Counted from the first letter of the stretch, positions 1 through 9,385 are shown. The stretch is 64,000 bases of DNA from Flavobacterium sp. (GCF_024642105.1 NZ_JAHEBT010000053.1:310001-374000), one strand, 5' to 3'. The notes: a model not told the origin generated them from the letters alone. Program-made: numbers and translations.

Positions 1-246
1 TTAGGAATAGAAACCGGTGTTGGTTACGCCATTTCGGATGCTAACAAAGGAGTTGGATTAGGATTTGTATCAGAATATGCAGGACCACAACGTTTTGGAC
101 TTTGTTCCAATATTTTTATTGGAAAACATTTTAAAGTAGTAAACTATAAGATGAATTTAACGCTCTATTTGTCCCAGTACTTAGCTCACGGTCATGCCGA
201 AAATGCGTTAGGCTTACGGTTCAATTATCTCTTTAATCAACTCTAA
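1..246 (+). CDS. C-terminal part of an unidentified outer-membrane-type protein (5' truncated by window)
   Basis: Frame 1 is open from base 1 to the TAA at 244-246, giving 81 residues with no start in the window. The visible part alternates hydrophobic and polar residues and ends in LGLRFNYLFNQL, with aromatic residues near the C-terminus, as in the last strands of an outer-membrane beta-barrel. I cannot name the family. It is followed directly by a hairpin that could terminate it. Confidence is good that this is a real coding end and low for the cellular role. Confidence 0.6.
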   Translation, partial: LGIETGVGYAISDANKGVGLGFVSEYAGPQRFGLCSNIFIGKHFKVVNYKMNLTLYLSQYLAHGHAENALGLRFNYLFNQL

Positions 247-251
247 AAACA

Positions 252-285
252 AGAAAGAGAGTCAAAATTAAGTCACTCTCTTTCT
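252..285 (+). terminator. Hairpin after the first gene
   Basis: A perfect 11-bp inverted repeat (AGAAAGAGAGT at 252-262 and ACTCTCTTTCT at 275-285) begins 5 bases after the stop codon at 246. There is no long T run after it, so it may terminate weakly or stabilise the mRNA 3' end. Confidence 0.5.
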
Positions 286-372
286 CCCTCGCTGCGCGCG
301 CGTACTTATTTTAAACAAAATTTTTATACCCTTTTACTTCAAACTTATATTCTTTTTTCTTTTTTTTGTAAC

Positions 373-512
373 GAGCGGGACGCTCGAACCAGCTAGGGAA
401 TTGAAGCCGCTAACCACGCTCCTATTGAGAAACCGTTTAATTTAGGGGTGATTCAGGTATAAAAAAGTTAAGGTTCTAACCTCTATTTTTATAGGCACGG
501 ATTACAAATCCG
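373..512. repeat. REP-like palindromes in intergenic DNA
   Basis: This stretch holds short palindromes: GAGCG/CGCTC at 373-385 and CGGATT/AATCCG at 498-512. It is more GC-rich than its neighbours. It marks one side of the TlpA/Cys-rich peptide locus; similar palindromes lie on the other side at 3912-3948. The layout resembles dispersed repetitive extragenic palindromes, but copies elsewhere in the genome cannot be seen from here. Confidence 0.4.
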
Positions 513-523
513 CGCTATCGGGT

Positions 524-1711
524 TTACTTATCAAATATTTCCGTAATCATATTTTCAATTGCTGTCTCGTTTTCGAGACCGCCCCCTATCCATCTACCAA
601 TTATGATTCCTTCTTTATCGATTAGAATTTTTACAGGAATTGCAGTTACTACATAAGCGTCTTCAATAGTGCTGTTATTTTCTTTTGTTGATATTTGTTT
701 CCAAATTTCAATTTTTTCTTTCTCAATAGCTTTTTTCCAAGATTGAAGATTTTCGTCTTTGGATATACTAATAAATTCCAATCCCTTATTTTTGTATTTA
801 GCATATATTCCTTTTAGAAACGGAAAATCCTCTCTACATGGACCGCACCAACTGGCCCAAAAATCAATTAAAACATATTGATTTTTATAGAATGAACTTA
901 ATCTAATAGTATTACGATTAATGTCTTTTAAAACAAAATCTGGTGCTAAACTGCCTATTCTACTATTTTTAAAATTTAGCAATCTTTCAGCCAATTGTTT
1001 TCCAGCAAAAGATTTTTTTACTTCAGGTCCTAATTTATCGTATAAATTATTAATTGTATCATATGGAATTTGTTCATCTCCTTCTGTCAATATGTTATAT
1101 AATAAGTCAGGTGCTATATACGAATTTGGATTTTTTTTTATAAATTCAAGTTCCAATTGCATACTTTTATTCCTATTTTGATCTACCAATTCATCCCAAA
1201 GTTGATCCAACGAATCCAAACTCTTCTGAAATTGATTTTTTAAAGAACTATCACTAGTTCCACTTATTTTGACAGAATATAATCTACTAGATTCTCGGAT
1301 AGAATCCATTTTTTTTTGAAATTTTTCCTTTTCTGCTCTATTTTGCAATGAATTAAACTCATCGGTCGCTTTAGATTCATTTATTATTATGGTACTCAAA
1401 TTATCAAAATCGAGTTTAATATTCATTACATTTGGTTCCAAATAAAATACATTTGAATTTAATGTTGTCATATGAAATTTAGGGTCAGTGCTAATAGTTG
1501 CTCTAGTAGGGAAATCAAGCTCTCCCTTAAATACAAATTTATTGTTAGTAATTTCTGAAGATTTAGTAATGCCTTTGCCGTTGACCTTATATGTCAAATA
1601 AATATTTTTTGAGTTAGCGTTTTTGGAGCAGACACCATTTAGCACAAAGTGGTGCTGTGCAAATGTAATAAGTGAAAAAACAAAAAAAAGTATTGAAAGT
1701 TTTAATTTCAT
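524..1711 (-). CDS. TlpA-like thiol-disulfide oxidoreductase (DUF4369-type N-terminus)
   Basis: This is a 395-residue exported protein. It starts with a signal peptide (MKLKLSILFFVFSLITFAQ) and has an N-terminal beta-rich half of the DUF4369 kind seen in Bacteroidota TlpA-like proteins. A thioredoxin fold occupies about residues 255-395, with the redox motif WCGPC in DFWASWCGPCREDF and a cis-Pro region (AIPVKILID). Such proteins act in the periplasm as thiol reductants or disulfide handlers. It lies downstream of a seven-cysteine peptide gene (1804-1986) on the same strand, separated by a hairpin, and a second WCxPC protein lies upstream at 2516-3817. I infer that the pair may act on the peptide's cysteines; the sequence alone does not prove it. 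Confidence 0.85.
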   Translation of the reverse strand: MKLKLSILFFVFSLITFAQHHFVLNGVCSKNANSKNIYLTYKVNGKGITKSSEITNNKFVFKGELDFPTRATISTDPKFHMTTLNSNVFYLEPNVMNIKLDFDNLSTIIINESKATDEFNSLQNRAEKEKFQKKMDSIRESSRLYSVKISGTSDSSLKNQFQKSLDSLDQLWDELVDQNRNKSMQLELEFIKKNPNSYIAPDLLYNILTEGDEQIPYDTINNLYDKLGPEVKKSFAGKQLAERLLNFKNSRIGSLAPDFVLKDINRNTIRLSSFYKNQYVLIDFWASWCGPCREDFPFLKGIYAKYKNKGLEFISISKDENLQSWKKAIEKEKIEIWKQISTKENNSTIEDAYVVTAIPVKILIDKEGIIIGRWIGGGLENETAIENMITEIFDK

Positions 1712-1737
1712 TTATATTAATTTTAAAATTTTAATAA

Positions 1738-1777
1738 AAAAACAAGAAAACTTAATTCAATAAGATTTCTTGTTTTT
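1738..1777 (-). terminator. Hairpin between the Cys-rich peptide and the TlpA gene
   Basis: A perfect 12-bp inverted repeat (arms 1738-1749 and 1766-1777) ends in A/T runs and sits between the stop of the peptide gene and the start of the TlpA gene. It could be a partial terminator that makes the peptide mRNA more abundant than the downstream enzyme mRNA, as is common behind peptide precursors. Confidence 0.5.
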
Positions 1778-1803
1778 AAGCCTAATTTATTGCATCGGAA
1801 GCA

Positions 1804-1986
1804 CTAAGATCCACAAGTATTGCCTTGACCACTACTACCACCACTGCAAATATTACAACTAGGCCCACAATCATATGCACTAGAACATGCGCCACATTTA
1901 TTAGAACTACCACAACCACCAAGAATCATTCTCATTTCATCTCTTTTAAGACCGTTTTTAACGTCTTTTAAACTAATTTTTTTCAT
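1804..1986 (-). CDS. Cys-rich double-glycine leader peptide (bacteriocin/RiPP precursor-like)
   Basis: This 60-residue ORF has an N-terminal leader LKDVKNGLKRDEMRMILGG ending in Gly-Gly, the type recognised by C39-peptidase exporters and common in Bacteroidota natural-product precursors (TIGR04149-like). The predicted 36-residue core is rich in Gly and Ser and has seven cysteines, with spacings such as CGAC and CGPSC. No exporter or maturase is adjacent. The neighbours are two exported TlpA-like thioredoxins on the same strand. A disulfide-bonded or otherwise Cys-modified secreted peptide is likely; activity is unknown. The nearest C39 exporter in this window is about 41 kb away, at 42971. 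Confidence 0.7.
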   Translation of the reverse strand: MKKISLKDVKNGLKRDEMRMILGGCGSSNKCGACSSAYDCGPSCNICSGGSSGQGNTCGS

Positions 1987-2515
1987 CTTTTTATTTTTTT
2001 AGATGATTAATAAATATTTTTTTACTCAATAAAATTTCAAAACAATCATCAATTCAATCCGCTACTTGCACTTGGCTTTTTATAAAAACGAATGTTATGT
2101 TAATTTTTACTAAATTATAAAGTTGTTTTTATACTATTTTACGGTATTTGGGTGTTTTTTTTTACGGTTTTTAATGTTGTTTTAGAGTATTTTTTTAAAT
2201 TAAACAGTGTAATTAATAACTTAAGTTCTTTTTAGATAAAAAAGTCTTTTTTTAATTCCTGATGGAAATAACTTTGATGTAATATTATCTTTTTTCAAAA
2301 AGATAATAAAATGTTCGATCAATAATTAAATTTCAGAACTACCTAAACATATTACTCCATTTATATTAACAACTCAAATTATAGCAATAAATCCAATAGC
2401 AGGATAATCGGTAAGTGTTTGTATTTGGAATAAAATTCCACTATTGTAAGTAGTGGTGCTTTCGTTTTATAAATATTCGGAGATTGAGATTAAATAGTCT
2501 GACACAAAATTGATG
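1987..2515. other. 529-bp intergenic region upstream of the Cys-rich peptide
   Basis: This stretch is very AT-rich and I see no convincing ORF in it. A 6-bp hairpin (CCACTA at 2438-2443, TAGTGG at 2451-2456) lies below the 2516-3817 gene and is followed on the minus strand by an AT-rich tail, so it may terminate that gene. The rest is presumably the promoter region of the peptide gene. Confidence 0.4.
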
Positions 2516-3817
2516 TTATTTTAAATGTTTTTCTATCAACGCTTCAATATTAATATCCGATGGTCTCGGAGCATCAGAATTGATAATTTTCCCGTCTTTT
2601 CCAAATAATACATAACGTGGAATTGTTGATATATTTATTTTTTTTAATAAATCATCTTTATCTGATTTTGTAAGTAAAAAACTATTTTCCTTATTGAGGA
2701 TATCTTCATACTCTTGTGCCGCTTTTTGCCAAGCAGTGATGCTTTTGTCGATTGAAATAAAAACAAAGGATACATTTGGGTATTTTTGCATTAATTTTTT
2801 TTCACTTGGAAATTCTTCTCTACAAGGCATACACCAGGATGCCCAAAAATCCATTAAAACTAATTTTCCAGTATGTTTTTTAATAATATTTTGTAAAATT
2901 AAGGGTATGGTTTTCGGTTGTAAATCTTGGTTTATTGCATCAAGATATTCTTGATTTTTGCAATTTTTTCTAAATAATTCAATTACTTGATTAGTGACCG
3001 CTGTTTTTAGAAATCGATCATTTAATGCATTATTTATATTGGAATATAGTAAAAAATCTATAATTTTTTGGTTGGAAATGTTTTTAGAAACAAAGTACAT
3101 TTTAGTATATAAATCATTTTTTAAATTTGATTTTTTTATGGATTTTTCAATATAGTTCCAAAGTAATTCTTTATATCCTTCAATTGTCAACAACCTATAA
3201 GCTTCACTAAAGCTTTTCTCTATTGACAAGAAAGTTTCAGGATTAATAACTTTGTTTTCTAATTCATTGAACTTAATTAAACACCAATACATTGTTGTGA
3301 AATATTCATAAAACTCTTTTGAAATTTTATTGTTTTTATAATAGCTTTCCAATAATTCTTTTTCTTTATTGTACTCTGCGTCAAAATATTTTGGAAGTTT
3401 ATTTAATAATCGAATTTGTTTAAGTTCATTATAATTTGAAATGTTTTCCGTTTTTCCATATTTTTCATAACAATCATTAATAAATTCAGATTCTAATTTT
3501 CGATATTTATTCGAACTACAATAATAACTGATTAATCCTTTTTCATTTAGATCAAGCTCAATTATCTCACCTGGCAAGGCATAAATCAGAGTATTTCTAT
3601 TAATTTGATTACATAATAGCGTTGTGGGGCTGGATATAGTTAATTTTAAATTTCTATTGTTTTTATTAATAACAGCAGGGGTCTGCAAATACTCTATCGA
3701 ACTACAAGTAAGCATAATATTATCATTACTATTCCCGATATATTTTATGAATATATTTTGTGAAAATGAATACGTAGAAATTAAAAAAAAGAAAATGATT
3801 TTTATAAATATTGACAT
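2516..3817 (-). CDS. Exported thioredoxin-domain protein (TlpA-like)
   Basis: The 433-residue product starts with a signal peptide (MSIFIKIIFFFLISTYSFSQ). It has a long, poorly recognisable helical N-terminal region and a C-terminal thioredoxin fold from about residue 300. The active-site motif is WCMPC in DFWASWCMPCREEFP, and a cis-Pro segment reads STIPRYVLF. It is a periplasmic thiol-disulfide oxidoreductase by family. It is the second such protein around the seven-cysteine peptide and lies upstream of it on the same strand, although a 529-bp gap suggests separate promoters. Its substrate is unknown. Confidence 0.8.
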   Translation of the reverse strand: MSIFIKIIFFFLISTYSFSQNIFIKYIGNSNDNIMLTCSSIEYLQTPAVINKNNRNLKLTISSPTTLLCNQINRNTLIYALPGEIIELDLNEKGLISYYCSSNKYRKLESEFINDCYEKYGKTENISNYNELKQIRLLNKLPKYFDAEYNKEKELLESYYKNNKISKEFYEYFTTMYWCLIKFNELENKVINPETFLSIEKSFSEAYRLLTIEGYKELLWNYIEKSIKKSNLKNDLYTKMYFVSKNISNQKIIDFLLYSNINNALNDRFLKTAVTNQVIELFRKNCKNQEYLDAINQDLQPKTIPLILQNIIKKHTGKLVLMDFWASWCMPCREEFPSEKKLMQKYPNVSFVFISIDKSITAWQKAAQEYEDILNKENSFLLTKSDKDDLLKKINISTIPRYVLFGKDGKIINSDAPRPSDINIEALIEKHLK

Positions 3818-3911
3818 TGTAAGTATTGTTTTTGATATTATAAAACCCTTACAGAATTAATGTCAGGGGTAATAAATGCATTAGCAAGATGAACAACTAT
3901 AACCGCTCCCG

Positions 3912-3948
3912 CGCGAATACCTTCGCGTGGCTTTATACAAGAATAAAG
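3912..3948. repeat. REP-like palindromes
   Basis: Two adjacent inverted repeats occur here: CGCGAA/TTCGCG (3912-3927) and CTTTAT/ATAAAG (3931-3948). They lie between the TlpA-like gene and menE. With the palindromes at 373-512 they bracket the accessory peptide locus. Confidence 0.4.
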
Positions 3949-3974
3949 TCGCCTAGCTAGAAGAGATTAAAACT

Positions 3975-5018
3975 CTACCTCACCATACTTTGATCTCGTA
4001 TTATTTTTCCTGTAGCGGTTTGTTTGAACTCTGGGATAAAAACAATCTCTTTCGGTCTTTCGTATTTGTCTAAAACTTCAAAAACAGATTCTTCTATTGT
4101 CATAGGTTCGCCTTCCACATACAAGACTAATTTTTCTCCTAAAAGTTCATCGGCTTGTCCGTACACAAAGAAATGTCTTGGGATTAAAGTCGCCAGTTTT
4201 TCTTCAATTTGTTCTGGAATTAATTTAATCCCTCCGCTATTGATTACGTTATCAAAACGGCCTTTCCAAACAAATTGAGTAGCTGAAACTAAATCGACCA
4301 AATCATTGGTTACAATTTTTTCGCCGCTAATTTTATGGGCATCAATAACCAAACAATGACGGTCGTCTGTTGTTATTTTTACATTAGGCAACACCGTAAA
4401 TGCCGCCTCTCCTACTCGCTTGGCAGCAATATGAGTAATAGTTTCCGTCATTCCATAGGTTTCATAAATCTGAGACGGAATTGTAACTAACTCCTGCTCT
4501 AACGACTTATTGATTTTGGCACCACCAATGATTAACTTTTTAATTCGGTGTAAGTCTTTTAACGAGTTTTTAGCCTGCAAAGGAACCATACCACAAAAAT
4601 CAAACGTTCCCTTCACTCCTTCTAAAGGATGTGAACTTGGTGCCACAAATTCCATATCTAGACCCAAGATAAACGCTCTTACAAACATCATTTTGCCCGC
4701 TACATAATCTGTTGGTAAACAATGCAATACTTTTTGCCCCGGTTGTAAATCAAAAAAATCACCTGTTGCCAAAGCCGAATTGACCATCGCTTGCTTGTCA
4801 ACACGAATAATTTTTGGAGCTCCTGTAGAACCTGAAGTATTAATTTCTAAATAGGGTTTTGGATCAAACCAATCCAAGATAAAGATTCCTAACGGTTTTT
4901 CATAATACGACCCTTCTTTGATAAAAGAATACGCCACTCGTAATAAATCTTCTTTAGTAAAACTAAAACCATTTAATTTAAACTTGTTGTGAACATTTTG
5001 ATACGTTACATTATTCAT
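3975..5018 (-). CDS. menE: o-Succinylbenzoate-CoA ligase (MenE-type AMP-binding enzyme)
   Basis: This 347-residue AMP-binding enzyme activates o-succinylbenzoate to its CoA ester in menaquinone synthesis. The adenylation P-loop is visible as TSGSTGAPK, followed by YGMTET (the A5 motif), the hinge region with GRFDNVINSGGIK, and the C-terminal Lys motif TATGKIIR. It is shorter than the MenE of Gram-positives (about 480 residues), as is usual in Flavobacteria. It follows the CPBP gene by 11 bases on the same strand, so the two are probably cotranscribed. Confidence 0.88.
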   Translation of the reverse strand: MNNVTYQNVHNKFKLNGFSFTKEDLLRVAYSFIKEGSYYEKPLGIFILDWFDPKPYLEINTSGSTGAPKIIRVDKQAMVNSALATGDFFDLQPGQKVLHCLPTDYVAGKMMFVRAFILGLDMEFVAPSSHPLEGVKGTFDFCGMVPLQAKNSLKDLHRIKKLIIGGAKINKSLEQELVTIPSQIYETYGMTETITHIAAKRVGEAAFTVLPNVKITTDDRHCLVIDAHKISGEKIVTNDLVDLVSATQFVWKGRFDNVINSGGIKLIPEQIEEKLATLIPRHFFVYGQADELLGEKLVLYVEGEPMTIEESVFEVLDKYERPKEIVFIPEFKQTATGKIIRDQSMVR

Positions 5019-5029
5019 CCTATATAAAT

Positions 5030-5959
5030 TTAGTTGTGATTGACTTTATTGATTTTCCCTGTAAGTTGTTCTTTCCAATTTGCCCATTGGTACTTCCGTG
5101 CAAAAAGCAACAGCAAGATAGGAAAAATTACAACAACAGGCAACAGCACGTCTACCAGACTGCTTGGATTGGAAACGTCTTTCAAAATGGCATGAGTTTG
5201 AAAAGCCGACCAATCGGAGGTAACCAATACCGCTCCTATAAAATTATTGGCAAAATGAAATCCCAAAGCCAATTCCATTCCTTCATCCATTAAGGTACTA
5301 ATTCCAAGAAACAAACCTGTACCAATATAATAAATCAAAATAGAGTAACCCATTTTATCAACTTCGGGATTAGCGATGTGGAGTAAGCCAAAAATCAAAG
5401 AAGTCATCAACAAAGGAAACCATTTATTGTGTGCTAAATTGCCAAAACCTTGCATCAAATACCCTCTAAAAATCAATTCTTCACTCCCTATTTGAAAAGG
5501 AAATAGAACCAATCCTATTGCAAATAATATTAAAAAAGGAACCAGCTGAAATTGAAGTACAAAATCTTCTGGATGTAAAAAATAAAAGATGGCGGTACTT
5601 CCTATTGTAAAAGCTGCCCAAAGCGAAAAAGAAAAACCCACTCTTTTCCAGTCGATACTTGCTCTAGAAGTGATAATAGACAATAGCGATTGATGGTGTA
5701 AATTCCGAAGTACAAAATAGATTCCTAGAAACACAAATACAAAAGAAAAAAGCAGCAAAAACAAAGTAAAATTGGGCTCTAAAAAATGCATCATTGCTGC
5801 ATTCGAATTGGGGTATTTTTTCTTGTTTATCAAGGTTTCGTACAAAACTCCCATCAATAAAGGGAGCTGTCCTATTAGCGAGGCTCCAAAAAGCAAGACC
5901 GAGCCAAAAAGGTATTTCCAAAAAGCATTTTCTGATTGTATTCCTTGTTCTATAAACAT
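5030..5959 (-). CDS. CPBP family intramembrane protease-like protein
   Basis: This 309-residue protein has about eight hydrophobic segments. The CPBP (Rce1-like) signature is present: EE in GSEELIFRGYL, a second-helix His in FGLLHIANP and the FHFANN segment. The family includes prenyl-protein and bacteriocin-linked membrane proteases; the substrate here is unknown. Upstream gene of a likely two-gene unit with menE. Confidence 0.85.
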   Translation of the reverse strand: MFIEQGIQSENAFWKYLFGSVLLFGASLIGQLPLLMGVLYETLINKKKYPNSNAAMMHFLEPNFTLFLLLFSFVFVFLGIYFVLRNLHHQSLLSIITSRASIDWKRVGFSFSLWAAFTIGSTAIFYFLHPEDFVLQFQLVPFLILFAIGLVLFPFQIGSEELIFRGYLMQGFGNLAHNKWFPLLMTSLIFGLLHIANPEVDKMGYSILIYYIGTGLFLGISTLMDEGMELALGFHFANNFIGAVLVTSDWSAFQTHAILKDVSNPSSLVDVLLPVVVIFPILLLLFARKYQWANWKEQLTGKINKVNHN

Positions 5960-6037
5960 CTTTTAATCCAAAGTTTCTTAGCCCTAAAATACGTTTTTAA
6001 TTTCAATTTTCTTTACTTCGCAAAAAATTTAAAAACG

Positions 6038-6379
6038 ATGATACAAATATACCATAACCCACGTTGTGGAAAGTCAAGAAATTGTTTAGCATTTGTTACT
6101 GAAAAAGAAGCAGAAGTAGCAATTGTCAAATATCTTGAAACACCTCCAACAGAGAACGAAATCAAAGAGGTATTGCAAAAGCTGAACTTCAAACCCATTC
6201 AATTGGTTAGAACGAAAGAAAGTATTTGGATAGAAAACTATAAAAATAAAACCCTAACCGATGAGGCTATCATTCAAGCCATGGTAAAACATCCCATACT
6301 AATCGAAAGACCAATAGTAATTAAAGGCGACAAAGCCATCATTGGAAGAATTCCAGAAGAGGTGGCTCAATTCATCTAA
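6038..6379 (+). CDS. ArsC/Spx-family arsenate reductase-like protein
   Basis: I chose the ATG at 6038 (113 residues) over an upstream in-frame ATG at 5936, because MIQIYHNPRCGKSRN is the normal N-terminus of the ArsC family and the extra 34 residues match nothing and overlap the divergent CPBP gene start. The catalytic Cys is in NPRCGKSRN, and the arginine-bearing ERPIVI segment near the end fits glutaredoxin-coupled ArsC. It is a cytoplasmic thiol reductase or related thioredoxin-fold protein. No other ars genes are nearby, so a true arsenate role is uncertain. Confidence 0.85.
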   Translation: MIQIYHNPRCGKSRNCLAFVTEKEAEVAIVKYLETPPTENEIKEVLQKLNFKPIQLVRTKESIWIENYKNKTLTDEAIIQAMVKHPILIERPIVIKGDKAIIGRIPEEVAQFI

Positions 6380-6468
6380 AAAAGTAATATTAACTTTTTT
6401 TTATGATTTGCCCAATGTAACCATTTACTCTTTTTAGAGTCTAAACACAATAACTAAAATCATTATTG

Positions 6469-8931
6469 ATGAAAAAAATAAATGCTATCGCATTAATTGT
6501 ATTGCTTTTGAGCTGTATACTAAGTTTTGGTCAACAAGCACCAATTGTAAAAGCCAAATTAAAAATAACAGGAAGGGTTATTGAAAAAACAAGTAGACAA
6601 CCTTTAGAATATGCTACTATTACACTTCGATTGCCTAACAATCCGAAAGCAGTTACAGGAGGAATTACCAATAATAAAGGAGAATTTTCTGTTGATGTAG
6701 CTGCGGGAACCTATGATATTACGATAGAATTCATCTCATTTAAACCTACTGAAATCAAAGGAAGAAGTTTTGAATCCAACACTAATTTAGGAACTATTCC
6801 TTTAAACGAAGATGCAGCTCAATTAAGCGAAGTAGTCGTTCGTGCTGAAAAAACAACCGTTGAAATCAAACTGGATAAAAAAGTATTCAATGTTGGAAAC
6901 GATTTAATGGTGAAAGGTGGAACAGTTAGCGATGTACTTTCTAACATTCCATCGGTATCCGTTGACGTAGAAGGAAATGTAAGTTTGAGAGGAAACGAAA
7001 ATGTAAAAATCTTGATTGATGGAAAACCATCCAATGCTATCAATATTTCCGAAGCTTTACGTATCATTCCTGCAGACGCTATTGATAAAGTAGAAGTAAT
7101 TACCAATCCATCAGCGCGCTATGATGCCGAAGGTGGTGGCGGAATCTTAAATATTGTTTTGAAAAAAGGAAAAAACCAAGGTTTTAATGGAACATTTATA
7201 GCTACAGGAGGTATTCCTGAAAATAATGGTCTTAGTGCAAATGTCAACTACAAAACTAAAAATGTAAGTTTGTTTACTACCCAAGGGTATAGTTTTAGAA
7301 GTAATCCTGGAAACATGATTAATAAAACCACGTATTTCAATACTGATAATTCGATTCGAAATTTCATTATGGAGCCAAGAGAAAATGACAGATTTGGAAA
7401 AGGTTATAATGGGAATTTTGGTATTGAATTAGCATTAGACCCAAGCACTTCTTGGACAAATACCATTAATTATAGAAACAATAATGGAAACAATACCGAT
7501 ACTGTTTTCCAAAATTATTACACAGCTTCCAATCAATATGATTATACTAAAAACCGTATAAACAAAGAAGATGGAGATAGTGAAAATATAGAATATACAA
7601 CTAATTTCACCAAAAACTTTAAAAAAGAAGGTCATAAATTTAGTATTGACGGTTCCATTTCATCTAATGATGATACCAACATCGCAGTAGTTACCGAAAC
7701 TGGTACAAATACCAATACAACCAAATTAGACAACACAATTAACAACCAAAAACAAGATCGAATTTTGGTTCAAAGTGACTATGTATTACCTCTAGGAAAA
7801 GGAAGTCAATTTGAAGCTGGCTATAGAGGGAATTTTTCAAAATTAGTGACAGACTATCAAGTTAAAAATGACGGAATAATTAATCCGAATTTCACGAATA
7901 CTTTGGAATACATAGAAAAAGTAAACGCTCTTTACACACAATATGGGTTCAAACAGAATAAAGTATCTGTCCTTTTAGGAATGCGCTATGAAGATTCTAA
8001 TATTGAAATTAACCAACTAGCAACTAATAGTTTCAATACAAAGAAATACGGTAACTTCTTTCCAAGTGCCTTTTTTACCTATGAGATTTCAGATAAAAGT
8101 AGCACCTCTATTAGTTATAGTAAACGTATTGAGAGACCAAGAGGTCGTATGATTAATCCGTTCAGCAACTTATCCAGTAATATCAATCTTTTTGTTGGTA
8201 ATCCAGACTTGAACCCTTCAATGACAGATGCTATTGATTTTGGATACATCAATCGTTGGTCTAAGTTAACTTTGAGTACTTCGTTATATTATAACAAAAC
8301 AACAGATGTTTTTCAATTTGCTCGAAGAGAATCAGGAAGTTTTGTTAACGGAACACCTATTATTATTACTTCGCCAATTAACATCGCAACTGAATTCAGA
8401 ACTGGATTTGAGTTCACCTTAAATTATTCTCCATACAAATGGTGGAAATTAAACACTAATTTCAACTTCTTCCAAAGTGAAACTGAGGGCGATTTTGTGT
8501 ACACCAATTTCAATAATGTTGTTGTAACTCAAAATTTTGACAAAACAGCTACATCTTGGTTCAGTAGATTAACATCTAAAATTACATTACCATCTAAAAT
8601 TGATTGGCAAACTAACTTGATGTACATGGGGCCTCAAAGCAATGCACAAGGAAGAGTTTTAGGAAACTTTAGTGCCAACTTGGCCTTCAGTAAAGACGTT
8701 TTAAAAGATAAAGCTACTATAACTTTAAATGTAAATGACGTTTTTAATGGTAGAAAAAGAATTATGGAAACTTACCTTCCTGGAGTATTGAGCTCAAGAG
8801 CAGAAATGCAATGGAGAGTAAGACAAGTAACATTATCATTTACGTATCGTTTCAACAAAGCCAAAAACGAAAGAGAAAAACAACCTAAGAGAATGAACGA
8901 TGGTGGTGGTGAAATGGAATTTCAAGGATAA
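6469..8931 (+). CDS. TonB-dependent receptor-like outer-membrane beta-barrel protein
   Basis: The ATG at 6469 gives 820 residues starting with a signal peptide (MKKINAIALIVLLLSC). A carboxypeptidase-regulatory-like domain follows at about residues 35-115. The plug-like domain contains the GNENVKILIDGKPSNAI segment and the NPSARYDAEGGGGILNIVLK motif. A large C-terminal barrel of the OMP_b-brl_3 type makes up the rest. These proteins sit in the outer membrane and are usually linked to ligand uptake; the ligand is not predictable. The same architecture appears in the RiPP locus at 46833-49217. It is followed by two terminators. Confidence 0.88.
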   Translation: MKKINAIALIVLLLSCILSFGQQAPIVKAKLKITGRVIEKTSRQPLEYATITLRLPNNPKAVTGGITNNKGEFSVDVAAGTYDITIEFISFKPTEIKGRSFESNTNLGTIPLNEDAAQLSEVVVRAEKTTVEIKLDKKVFNVGNDLMVKGGTVSDVLSNIPSVSVDVEGNVSLRGNENVKILIDGKPSNAINISEALRIIPADAIDKVEVITNPSARYDAEGGGGILNIVLKKGKNQGFNGTFIATGGIPENNGLSANVNYKTKNVSLFTTQGYSFRSNPGNMINKTTYFNTDNSIRNFIMEPRENDRFGKGYNGNFGIELALDPSTSWTNTINYRNNNGNNTDTVFQNYYTASNQYDYTKNRINKEDGDSENIEYTTNFTKNFKKEGHKFSIDGSISSNDDTNIAVVTETGTNTNTTKLDNTINNQKQDRILVQSDYVLPLGKGSQFEAGYRGNFSKLVTDYQVKNDGIINPNFTNTLEYIEKVNALYTQYGFKQNKVSVLLGMRYEDSNIEINQLATNSFNTKKYGNFFPSAFFTYEISDKSSTSISYSKRIERPRGRMINPFSNLSSNINLFVGNPDLNPSMTDAIDFGYINRWSKLTLSTSLYYNKTTDVFQFARRESGSFVNGTPIIITSPINIATEFRTGFEFTLNYSPYKWWKLNTNFNFFQSETEGDFVYTNFNNVVVTQNFDKTATSWFSRLTSKITLPSKIDWQTNLMYMGPQSNAQGRVLGNFSANLAFSKDVLKDKATITLNVNDVFNGRKRIMETYLPGVLSSRAEMQWRVRQVTLSFTYRFNKAKNEREKQPKRMNDGGGEMEFQG

Positions 8932-8940
8932 ATACTACTA

Positions 8941-9007
8941 AGACTGTCTGAAAAGGCAGTCTCTTTTTTAGGCATAAAAAAAGCTCCGAATTTCGGAGCT
9001 TTTTTAT
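8941..9007. terminator. Two consecutive terminators
   Basis: The first hairpin (AGACTG at 8941-8946, CAGTCT at 8957-8962) is followed by T6 and serves the receptor gene. The second (AAGCTCCGAA/TTTCGGAGCTT, about 8980-9001) has A and T runs on both sides, so it can work for the convergent minus-strand gene at 9023 as well. Confidence 0.85.
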
Positions 9008-9022
9008 TATCAAACAATCAGA

Positions 9023-9193
9023 CTAAACTGATTGCTCTTCTTTCTTTTTTGCTTTCTTTTCTTTGTAAGCTTCCCAAGAAGCCCCACCTACCCAGTATGA
9101 AACGAATCCAACTAAGAAAAACATTAGCCAGAATCCCATTGTCAAAATGGTTAAGAAAAGTAAAAAGCCTAAGTACTGTGAAAAAGTAAACAT
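9023..9193 (-). CDS. Small one-helix membrane protein
   Basis: Starting at the ATG at 9193 the product is 56 residues: MFTFSQYLGFLLF, a long hydrophobic stretch to about residue 33, then a highly charged Lys/Glu tail (KEKKAKKKEEQS). The longer frame from 9256 adds 21 residues without support. It is a likely single- or hairpin-helix inner-membrane protein of unknown function. Confidence 0.65.
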   Translation of the reverse strand: MFTFSQYLGFLLFLTILTMGFWLMFFLVGFVSYWVGGASWEAYKEKKAKKKEEQSV

Positions 9194-9385
9194 ATTTTCC
9201 GGAATTTGTTTGTATACAAGCACAAATGTAAGTTTAATATTTTGGCTTGGCAACAAAAATTAAAAAAACTGCTCCTTCTATTTTTACAAAATCAATCCAA
9301 TTAATTTAACGTTTTGATTTTCAAGGTTCTTACCCTCAATTTCCTTTATATAGAAAACCCTATTGAGGATAACTAGCCTATTTAA

